NCBI GenBank assembly: GCA_025934635.1
Contig: JAICWX010000362.1
Coordinates: 1 to 8,492 of the forward strand
Length of the DNA: 8,492 bases
Source: Streptosporangiaceae bacterium
GTDB lineage: Bacteria > Actinomycetota > Actinomycetes > Streptosporangiales > Streptosporangiaceae
Direction: 5' to 3'
Part shown: positions 1-5,313 of the stretch, piece by piece
Position numbering within the stretch: the first letter of the stretch is position 1
Layout: each line of letters opens with the position of its first letter
Position numbers and translations under genes: made by a program
The notes under the pieces: model-generated
Told to the model about the DNA's origin: nothing
The model's input: the letters and a program-made list of their open reading frames with translations, nothing else
Database searches by the model: none

Positions 1-1182
1 AGAGCCGTCCTCCTTGCCCCAGCGCAGGTAGCTGGCGGCGCGGCGGGCCCGGTCGCCCAGCTCGGCCGGGTCGTCGCCGATCGCGGTGACGTGGCCGATC
101 TTGCGGCCGGGGCGGACCGGCTTGCCGTACATGTGCACCTTTATCGCCGGGTCGGCGGCCATCACGTGGATGTAGCGGTCGTAGACGTCGGCGTCGTCGC
201 CGCCGAGGACGTTGACCATCACCGCGGCCGGGGCGGTCATCGCCGGCGAGCCGAGCGGCAGGTCCAGGACGGCCCGCAGGTGCTGCTCGAACTGCGAGGT
301 GCGGGCGCCCTCGATGGTCCAGTGGCCGGTGTTGTGCGGGCGCATCGCGAGCTCGTTGACCAGCAGCCGGTCCCTGGTCTCGAACAGCTCCACCGCCAGC
401 AGGCCGGTGACGCCCAGCACCTTGGCGATCAGCAGCGCCAGTTCCTGGGCGGCGGCCCGGCGGCCGGGGTGCAGGCCGGGGGCGGGCGCGATCACCTCCC
501 GGCAGATGCCGTCCCGCTGGACCGTCTCCACCACCGGGTAGACCGCGCCCTGGCGGTGCGGGGAACGCGCCGCGACCACGGCCAGCTCGCGGTCGAAGGC
601 GACATGCTCCTCGGCCATCAGGTCGATGCCGTGGGCCAGCCCCATATCAGCCAGTACGGTGCTGGCCTCGGCGGCGTTCGCGCAGACCCAGACGCCGCGG
701 CCGTCGTAGCCGCCGCTGACCGCCTTGAGCACCACCGGCCAGGTGCCGGCCGCGAACGCCTCGACCTCGGCCAGGGTGGCGGCCGGCGCGAACCGCGGGC
801 AGGCGATGCCCAGGCCGGTCAGCCGCTCGCGCATGGCCAGCTTGTCCTGGGTGAAGCGGAGCGCGGCGGCGCCCGGCCGGACCGTGACGCCGTCACCCTC
901 CAGCGCGGCCAGGTGCTCGCCGGGCACGTGCTCGTGGTCGAACGTGATGACGTCGCAGCCGGCCGCGAAGGCGCGCAGGTCCTCGAGCGAGCGGTAGTCC
1001 CCGAGCTGGGTTCCGGCTGCCACCTGGGCCGCGCTCTCGCCGGCCGCCGCCGCCAGGACGCGGAAGCCGGCCGCCAGGCCAGTGGCGGCCTGGCTGGTCA
1101 TCCGGGCGAGCTGGCCGGCGCCGACCATGCCCACCACGGGGGACGCCGGGACGGTGCGCGGCGTCTCGGGATATTCGGTCAC
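1..1182 (-). CDS. purK: PurK, 5-(carboxyamino)imidazole ribonucleotide synthase (3' end cut by window edge)
   Basis: ATP-grasp enzyme of cytosolic de novo purine synthesis; it converts AIR, ATP and bicarbonate to N5-CAIR, which PurE then rearranges. 394 codons are visible with no stop, close to the usual full length of about 380-400, so little is missing. Seen in the translation: N-terminal nucleotide-fold loop GAGQLARM (residues 21-28); FDHEHVP (81-87); ATP-grasp lid KAVSGGYDGRGVWV (153-166); EEHVAFDRELAV (191-202); metal/ATP-binding NELAMRPHNTGHWTIEGA (276-293); C-terminal RKIGHVTAIG (360-369). The start is GTG at 1182-1180. It is the only start in this frame before the Rossmann motif apart from Met19, which lies too close to the glycine loop. 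Upstream is a TAGGGT hexamer 7 nt away, either a leaderless -10 or a weak AGGG ribosome site. The gene is divergent from the permease at 1346; purE would be expected just beyond the left edge. Confidence 0.95.
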   Translation of the reverse strand, partial: MTEYPETPRTVPASPVVGMVGAGQLARMTSQAATGLAAGFRVLAAAAGESAAQVAAGTQLGDYRSLEDLRAFAAGCDVITFDHEHVPGEHLAALEGDGVTVRPGAAALRFTQDKLAMRERLTGLGIACPRFAPAATLAEVEAFAAGTWPVVLKAVSGGYDGRGVWVCANAAEASTVLADMGLAHGIDLMAEEHVAFDRELAVVAARSPHRQGAVYPVVETVQRDGICREVIAPAPGLHPGRRAAAQELALLIAKVLGVTGLLAVELFETRDRLLVNELAMRPHNTGHWTIEGARTSQFEQHLRAVLDLPLGSPAMTAPAAVMVNVLGGDDADVYDRYIHVMAADPAIKVHMYGKPVRPGRKIGHVTAIGDDPAELGDRARRAASYLRWGKEDGS

Positions 1183-1189
1183 GCACCGT

Positions 1190-1195
1190 ACCCTA
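1190..1195 (-). promoter_or_regulatory. candidate -10 element of a leaderless purK promoter
   Basis: Read on the minus strand, TAGGGT fits the actinomycete -10 form TAGRRT exactly and ends 7 nt before the purK GTG. That spacing would place the transcription start at or next to the start codon. No convincing -35 hexamer is visible. The same bases include AGGG, so an ordinary weak Shine-Dalgarno role for a leadered transcript cannot be excluded. Confidence 0.35.
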
Positions 1196-1226
1196 CGGGA
1201 CCGCCGCCCGCGGCTGCGGCCAGGAT

Positions 1227-1253
1227 GTAACGCAATCGTTTCCTAGCGGTCCA
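1227..1253 (-). promoter_or_regulatory. GlnR-like binding motif between purK and the permease gene
   Basis: On the minus strand GAAAC, six bases, then GTTAC match the alternating half-sites of the actinobacterial GlnR box (gTnAC-n6-GaAAC repeated). A third, weaker half-site (TGGAC) lies a further 11 bp upstream. The AC dinucleotides therefore occur three times at exact 11-bp spacing (forward-strand GT at 1227, 1238 and 1249). GlnR is the global nitrogen regulator of actinomycetes, and a nucleobase or allantoin-type permease is a plausible nitrogen-scavenging target. The motif is 93-119 bp upstream of the permease ATG and 45-71 bp upstream of purK, so it could act on either. Motif match only. 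Confidence 0.35.
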
Positions 1254-1331
1254 GGTTTTCCTGCTACGAAACATGAGAACCTTTCGCCCTGCATAGAGCG
1301 GGGTAAACAACGTAAAGAACAGATCCCAGGC

Positions 1332-1339
1332 GGAGGGAG
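1332..1339 (+). promoter_or_regulatory. ribosome binding site of the permease gene
   Basis: GGAGGGAG ends 6 nt before the ATG at 1346. This strong, correctly spaced Shine-Dalgarno sequence fixes the permease start. Confidence 0.8.
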
Positions 1340-1345
1340 CGCGCG

Positions 1346-2779
1346 ATGGCGACACGCGATCAGGACGTCACCCAGAGCGGTGACGCGGGTCCGGGCGTTC
1401 TCGTCCGGGAAGGCACGTACGGCTCCACGGTCTTCGAGGTCGAGCCGGGCGGGGCGGAGTTCATCCCGCTCAACGAGCGGCATGGCCGCCCGCTCCAGCT
1501 GTTCTGGACCTGGACCTCGCCGAACATGGAGTTCGCCACGATCTTCGTCGGCGTGCTCGCGGTGGCGGGCTTCGGCCTCGGCTTCTGGTCGGCCGCGCTG
1601 GCGCTGCTGCTCGGCAGCGCGATCGGCGGCGTCACCCAGGGGATCTTGTCGCAGCGCGGCCCGAGGTACGGGGTGCCGCAGATGGTGCTGAGCCGGCTCG
1701 GGTTCGGCTACTGGGGCAACGTCTTGCCGGCCGGGCTGAACTCGGTCACGGCCGGCATCGGCTGGTTCGCGGTGAACAGCGTCAGCGGCGCGCTGGCGCT
1801 GAACGTGCTCACCCACCTGCCCGAGGTCCTGTGCCTGCTCATCATCGTGGCGGTCCAGCTCGCGGTGGCGTTCTTCGGCTACAACCTGGTGCACGTCTTC
1901 GAGCGGTACGCGTTCCCGGTCCTCGCCATCATCTTCCTGATCGCGTCGGTCGTCATCCTGAGCAAGGCCCACCCCGGGGCCTCGCACCACACGATTCCCG
2001 GCGCGTGGCTGCTGACGTTCGGCGCCGCGTTCGGCTACGCGGTCGGCTGGAACCCGTACGCGTCGGATTACACCCGCTACTTCAAGCCGGACGCCGACAA
2101 GCGGGCCATCGCCCTGTGGGCCGGGCTCGGGCTGTTCATCTCCTGCGCGTTCCTCGAGATCGTCGGCGCGGCCGTCGGCACCGCGGTCGGCGCCGGCGAC
2201 GCGCTCGGCGGTCCCGGCGGCATGACCAGCCTGCTGGCCACCCCGCTGGCCGACCTGACGCTGCTGGCCATCGCGCTCGGCGCCGTCTCGGCCAACGTGC
2301 TCAACATCTACTCCGGCGCGCTGTCGTTCACCGCGCTCGGCATCCGGCTGCCGCTCTCGCTGCGCCGGGCGATCGTGGCCCTCGGGTTCGGCATCATCGG
2401 GTTCTTCCTGGCCTGGAGCGGGCTGAGCAACGCGGGCACCAAGTACGAGAACTTCCTGCTGATCATCGCGTACTGGATCGCCCCGTGGCTGGCCGTGTTC
2501 TTCTGCGACCAGCTGCTGCGCAAGGACCCGGAGGAGACGCTGCTGTTCGACAAGCGGCACCTGAACTGGGCCGGGCCGGTGGCCATGCTGGTCGGGATGG
2601 GCATCTCGATCGGGCTGTTCTCCAACCAGACCGAGTACATCGCGCCGGTGCCCGCGCATGTGGGTGCCGTCGGCGACCTGACCTTCGAGGTCGGCTTCCT
2701 GATCACCGCCGCGGTCTACCTGACCTGGCATGCCGTCGCCGGGACGGGGCGGGAGAAGACGCTCGCCACGACCACCTGA
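1346..2779 (+). CDS. NCS1-family permease (cytosine/purine/allantoin-type)
   Basis: Predicted inner-membrane symporter of the nucleobase:cation symporter-1 family, taking up a nucleobase or related compound with a cation. The 477 residues are the usual bacterial length. A hydrophilic N-terminus of about 50 residues precedes roughly twelve hydrophobic segments, starting around residue 58. Family signatures seen: WTSPNMEF in the first helix (56-63); GPRYGVPQMVLSR (105-117); GWNPYASDYTRYF (234-246), the hallmark loop of the Fcy2/CodB-type branch; and NIYSGALSF (320-328), in the substrate-site helix region. Substrate cannot be fixed from sequence; cytosine, purines, allantoin and hydantoins are all transported by relatives. 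It is divergent from purK across 163 bp holding a GlnR-like motif, and it has a strong ribosome site. Its position beside a purine biosynthesis gene favours a purine or pyrimidine substrate, but this is inference. Confidence 0.9.
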   Translation: MATRDQDVTQSGDAGPGVLVREGTYGSTVFEVEPGGAEFIPLNERHGRPLQLFWTWTSPNMEFATIFVGVLAVAGFGLGFWSAALALLLGSAIGGVTQGILSQRGPRYGVPQMVLSRLGFGYWGNVLPAGLNSVTAGIGWFAVNSVSGALALNVLTHLPEVLCLLIIVAVQLAVAFFGYNLVHVFERYAFPVLAIIFLIASVVILSKAHPGASHHTIPGAWLLTFGAAFGYAVGWNPYASDYTRYFKPDADKRAIALWAGLGLFISCAFLEIVGAAVGTAVGAGDALGGPGGMTSLLATPLADLTLLAIALGAVSANVLNIYSGALSFTALGIRLPLSLRRAIVALGFGIIGFFLAWSGLSNAGTKYENFLLIIAYWIAPWLAVFFCDQLLRKDPEETLLFDKRHLNWAGPVAMLVGMGISIGLFSNQTEYIAPVPAHVGAVGDLTFEVGFLITAAVYLTWHAVAGTGREKTLATTT

Positions 2780-2908
2780 CCGTGCTCGCCGTTGCCGTTC
2801 TGTGGCCTGTTTCATAGCCCGCTTCCAGGGAAGGCGGAGGTCCTGCCGAGCCACGGCCGGTAGCATGTGCGGGTCTTAGAAAGGCCTGTACGGGGGTTTC
2901 GCACGGGT

Positions 2909-2940
2909 TTGACGCTGTTCTTTGCTGCTGTTTCGATAGT
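2909..2940 (+). promoter_or_regulatory. candidate sigma-70-type promoter of the gtrA-family gene
   Basis: TTGACG at 2909-2914 is a near-consensus -35. The TCGATAGT stretch at 2933-2940 offers -10 candidates at 18-20 bp spacing (TCGATA at 18, GATAGT at 20), both imperfect. It lies 25 nt upstream of the ATG at 2965, leaving room for a short leader holding the AAAGGA ribosome site at 2950-2955. The rest of 2780-2908 shows no further structure I can name. Confidence 0.35.
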
Positions 2941-2964
2941 TCCGTCCCGAAAGGACCGTTTCGT

Positions 2965-3519
2965 ATGCCCAGGCTGGTGAGCCTACGTAAACGCTGCGTG
3001 GACCTGATTCCTGAACTCGCTAAGTTCGGCGTGGTCGGCCTGATCGGCTCGGTCGTCGACCTGGGCGGAGCGGCTTACCTGCACGGGGCTGAGGGCATCG
3101 GGCCGATGTTCTCCAAGGCGATATCCCTGATCGCCGCCACCGTGGTCACCTACCTGGGCAGCCGGTTCTGGACCTTCAGGCACCGGGTCAACCAGGCGCT
3201 GCTGCGCGAGGGCATGCTGTTCGTCGGGCTGAACGTGGTCGGCCTGGTCATCGCGGAAGCCGTCATCGCGTTCGTCAGCTACGGGCTCGACCTGAAGCAC
3301 GTGCTGGCCTACAACGCGGCCAGCGTGGTCGGCACCGGGCTGGGCACCATCTTCCGGTACTTCTCCTACAAGAAGTGGGTCTTCCTGGCCGGCACGCCCG
3401 CGGCCACGGTCGCGGCGGGCGAGGCCACGGTGTCCGGGCTGACCGCGGTGGCCGGGACCTTCGAGGAAGAAGCGCTGCTCGACGAGCTGCTCGACACCGC
3501 CGAGGCGTCGCGCCGCTAA
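2965..3519 (+). CDS. GtrA-family small polytopic membrane protein
   Basis: 184 residues with four hydrophobic segments at about 18-38, 47-66, 84-106 and 115-134, the standard GtrA/DPMS topology. Family motifs are KFGVVGLIGSVVDLG (20-34), TYLGSRFWTFR (62-72) and RYFSYKKWVF (131-140), whose aromatic and basic residues are characteristic. Family members are thought to move or flip polyprenyl-linked sugars for cell-surface polysaccharide or glycan decoration; no sugar transferase is adjacent, so the actual role is unknown. Residues about 141-184 form a non-membrane tail ending in an acidic stretch (EEEALLDELLDTAEAS) that I would not expect in minimal family members. The start is set by AAAGGA about 9 nt upstream. 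It is convergent with the kinase gene (29 nt between stops). From memory, a gtrA-like gene beside purEK recurs in actinobacteria. Confidence 0.85.
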   Translation: MPRLVSLRKRCVDLIPELAKFGVVGLIGSVVDLGGAAYLHGAEGIGPMFSKAISLIAATVVTYLGSRFWTFRHRVNQALLREGMLFVGLNVVGLVIAEAVIAFVSYGLDLKHVLAYNAASVVGTGLGTIFRYFSYKKWVFLAGTPAATVAAGEATVSGLTAVAGTFEEEALLDELLDTAEASRR

Positions 3520-3525
3520 CTCACG

Positions 3526-3563
3526 CGCGGTCTTGTTAGGCGGGACCGTTAGGCGGGACCGCG
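3526..3563. terminator. candidate bidirectional terminator or stem-loop at the convergent junction
   Basis: CGCGGTC (3526-3532) and GACCGCG (3557-3563) form a perfect 7-bp inverted repeat around a 24-nt loop. A shorter alternative pairs CGGTC (3528-3532) with GACCG (3544-3548). It spans the gap between the converging stop codons of the gtrA-family gene (3519) and the kinase gene (3549) and enters the last codons of the kinase gene. There is no T-run on either side, so termination is uncertain; many high-GC terminators lack one. Confidence 0.3.
3535..3560. repeat. 13-bp perfect tandem duplication over the kinase stop codon
   Basis: GTTAGGCGGGACC occurs twice in immediate succession (3535-3547 and 3548-3560). 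On the minus strand each copy reads GGTCCCGCCTAAC, and the right-hand copy supplies the last codons and TAA of the kinase gene. The other copy is a non-coding duplicate just past the stop. This looks like a replication-slippage duplication. Confidence 0.85.
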
Positions 3564-4556
3564 GACCGGCTGGGTGCGGATGCCGTGCTGCGGCGGGTTC
3601 CGGGGCAGGAAGACCGCGAACGTGGCGGGCTTGGCCTTGATCAGCACCACCCGGCCGCCGTCGGCCGCCGCCATCGTCCGGGCCAGCGCCAGCCCGAGGC
3701 CGGTACCCTCCGGGCGGCCGCTGACGCTGCGCTCGAAGATCCGCGGCACGAGCTCCGGCGGGACGCCCTTGCCCTCGTCCCTGACCTCGATCACCACCGA
3801 ACGCGAGTTCTGCGAGGTCTGCAGGGTCACCGTCCCCCCGCCGTGCATGAGCGCGTTGTCCAGCAGGGTGGCCAGCACCTGGGCCAGGCCGCCGGGGGTG
3901 ACGTGGGCCTGCAGGCCGCGCACGCCGATGACCACGAGCTTGCGGCGTACCCGGCGGAAGGCCGGCTCCCACTCCACGACCTGCTGCCGGACGATCTCGT
4001 CGATGCCGGTCAGGGCGGCCGAGGACGTCGCCCGGCGGGCCGGGCTGAGCAGCTGGGTGACCACGTCGGCGAGGCGCTCGGCCTGGGCGAGCGCGGCGCT
4101 GCCCTCCTCGCGGACCACGTCCGGGTCGTCCGCCGACGCGATCATCTCCTCCAGCCGCATCGACAGGGCGGTGAGCGGCGTGCGCAGCTGGTGCGACGCG
4201 TCCGCGGTGAGCTCACGGTCGGCGGCGAGCAGGCTGCTGAGCCTGCGCGCCGACGTGTCGATGCCGTCGGCCACCTGATCCAGGTCGGGCACCCCGTACC
4301 GGCGCCCGAGCGGGCGCGGATCGCCCCGGCCGAGCCGTGAGGCCGCCTCGGCGAGCTCCTCGACCGGCCGGCCCAGCCGGCCCGCGACCACGGCGGTCAG
4401 CCAGCCGGCCAGCGCCGTCGCCGCCACCAGGGCCGCCACGGTCACGCCGACCGCGGCCCCGCTGCGCCCGGTGGCGATCACCAGCGCGGGCACGCCCACG
4501 ACGAGGACCGCGATCACCGCCACGGCGGCGCCCCAGAACCACAGCCGCTTACGCAT
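3549..4556 (-). CDS. sensor histidine kinase of a two-component system, minimal sensor region
   Basis: 335-residue membrane histidine kinase, presumed partner of the response regulator just upstream. Order seen: short basic N-terminus; a helix at about 7-29; a loop of only a few residues; a second helix at about 34-58; a HAMP-like linker (about 58-112); a HisKA dimerisation helix with the H-box SHQLRTPL (121-128, phospho-acceptor His122); N-box ATLLDNALMHG (229-239, Asn234); G1 box DEGKGVPPE (260-268); G2 box GTGLGLALAR (284-293). All key catalytic residues are present. The near absence of an extracytoplasmic domain suggests sensing in or at the membrane, or through a partner protein. The ATG lies 26 nt after the regulator stop, and the gap is C-rich with no Shine-Dalgarno sequence. 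The basic start followed at once by a helix supports this start. The stimulus cannot be read from the sequence. Confidence 0.92.
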   Translation of the reverse strand: MRKRLWFWGAAVAVIAVLVVGVPALVIATGRSGAAVGVTVAALVAATALAGWLTAVVAGRLGRPVEELAEAASRLGRGDPRPLGRRYGVPDLDQVADGIDTSARRLSSLLAADRELTADASHQLRTPLTALSMRLEEMIASADDPDVVREEGSAALAQAERLADVVTQLLSPARRATSSAALTGIDEIVRQQVVEWEPAFRRVRRKLVVIGVRGLQAHVTPGGLAQVLATLLDNALMHGGGTVTLQTSQNSRSVVIEVRDEGKGVPPELVPRIFERSVSGRPEGTGLGLALARTMAAADGGRVVLIKAKPATFAVFLPRNPPQHGIRTQPVRGPA

Positions 4557-4582
4557 GGCCGGGCCGGTCGGGGGTGGAGCGG

Positions 4583-5254
4583 TCAGTCGCCGCGTTCAAA
4601 GCGGAATCCCACGCCCCGGACGGTGGTGATGTACCGCGGGCTGTGCGCGTCGTCGCCGAGCTTGCGGCGCAGCCAGGAGATGTGCATGTCGAGCGTCTTG
4701 GTCGACGTCCACCACTTGGCGTCCCAGACCTCGCGCATGATCTGCTCGCGGGTGACCACCTTGCCCGCGTCCCGCAGCAGGATCCAGAGCAGGTCGAACT
4801 CCTTGGTGGTGAGGTCGAGCTCGGTATCGCCGTGCCAGGCCCGGCGGGCTTCCGGGTCGATCCGCACGCCGTGCGCGGCCGAGCCCTCCGCGGTTCCCCG
4901 GCGCAGCAGCGCGCGCACCCGGGCCAGCAGCTCGGCCAGCCGGAACGGCTTGGTGACGTAGTCGTCGGCGCCCGCGTCCAGGCCGACCACGGTGTCCACC
5001 TCATCGGCCCGCGCGGTGAGGATCAGCACCGGCACGGCGTACCCGCCGGCCCGGACCCGGCGGCATACCTCGAGCCCGTCCAGCTCGGGCAGGCCGATGT
5101 CGAGCAGGATCAGGTCGACGCCCTCGCCCAGCGCCTTGTCGAGCGTGCTGGGGCCGTCCGCGGTGACGTCCACCTCGTAGCCCTCCCGGCGCAGCGCGCG
5201 GGACAGCGGTTCGGAGATCGACGTATCGTCCTCGGCGAGCAGCACGCGGGTCAT
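4583..5254 (-). CDS. OmpR/PhoB-family response regulator
   Basis: 223-residue DNA-binding response regulator, cytosolic, expected to be phosphorylated by the kinase encoded 26 nt downstream. The receiver domain (about 3-115) has the acidic pair Asp9/Asp10 in AEDD, phospho-acceptor Asp52 in LLDIGLPELDG, Thr80 in LILTAR and Lys102 in YVTKPF. The C-terminal winged-helix domain (about 128-221) shows LTTKEFDLLWILL (148-160), the recognition-helix region STKTLDMHISWLRRKLGDD (184-202) and the closing hairpin RYITTVRGVGFRFE (207-220). Length is typical. The start is ATG at 5254. The frame stays open far upstream into accD on the same strand, but homology begins only at MTRVLLAEDD, and an AT-rich -10-like hexamer lies directly before this ATG. 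TTTACT repeats in its promoter could be its own binding site (autoregulation, inferred). No close named homologue can be assigned safely. Confidence 0.93.
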   Translation of the reverse strand: MTRVLLAEDDTSISEPLSRALRREGYEVDVTADGPSTLDKALGEGVDLILLDIGLPELDGLEVCRRVRAGGYAVPVLILTARADEVDTVVGLDAGADDYVTKPFRLAELLARVRALLRRGTAEGSAAHGVRIDPEARRAWHGDTELDLTTKEFDLLWILLRDAGKVVTREQIMREVWDAKWWTSTKTLDMHISWLRRKLGDDAHSPRYITTVRGVGFRFERGD

Positions 5255-5255
5255 G

Positions 5256-5279
5256 AGTAAATAGTAAAGGAACAGTAAA
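5256..5279 (-). repeat. TTTACT direct repeats in the regulator promoter (possible autoregulatory box)
   Basis: On the minus strand TTTACT occurs at 5279-5274, 5268-5263 and 5261-5256. The first two are exactly 11 bp apart, one helical turn, the spacing used by many OmpR/PhoB-type regulators that bind direct repeats. They fall within the -10/-35 spacer and -10 of the regulator gene, so a bound dimer would either contact polymerase or block it. The repeats are seen; the role is inferred. Confidence 0.4.
5261..5266 (-). promoter_or_regulatory. -10 element of a probable leaderless response-regulator promoter
   Basis: On the minus strand TACTAT ends 6 nt before the regulator ATG, and there is no purine-rich ribosome site in between. 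This is the geometry of an actinobacterial leaderless transcript starting at the A of ATG. The -35 region around 5284-5289 is poor (GCGTTA), as expected of an activator-dependent promoter. Confidence 0.5.
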
Positions 5280-5313
5280 AAAATAACGCCCTCGGGGCCA
5301 ATTCCGGCCGGGC
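5277..5313 (-). terminator. candidate intrinsic terminator of the carboxylase beta-subunit gene
   Basis: Immediately after the accD TGA, the minus strand can fold GCCC-GGCC against GGCC-GGGC (5313-5306 with 5299-5296 and 5291-5288). The loop is 6 nt and there is a 4-nt bulge on the 3' side. Four bases later a run of seven T follows (5283-5277). The hairpin is imperfect, but a T-run is rare in this GC-rich background. It would separate accD transcription from the downstream regulator-kinase pair. The A/T run could equally serve as an upstream element of the regulator promoter. Confidence 0.45.

Noticed and set aside
1183..1345. Possible riboswitch in the permease leader
   Set aside because: I looked for purine, guanidine or similar aptamer cores and saw no conserved block or convincing long-range pairing; the leader is short.
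2818..2837. Hairpin downstream of the permease gene (CCGCTTC with GAAGGCGG, one bulge)
   Set aside because: About 7 bp with a bulge, no T-run and 38 nt past the stop; too weak to annotate as a terminator.
1193..2866. 557-codon open frame on the minus strand opposite the permease gene
   Set aside because: Composition is Arg/Gln/Glu/Asp-rich with no domain motifs and it mirrors a well-supported permease. This is the usual antisense shadow in high-GC DNA.
2983..3972. 329-codon minus-strand open frame spanning the gtrA-family gene and the 3' part of the kinase gene
   Set aside because: It runs through two genes supported by motifs in other frames, and its product is a low-complexity Arg/Gly/Pro sequence.
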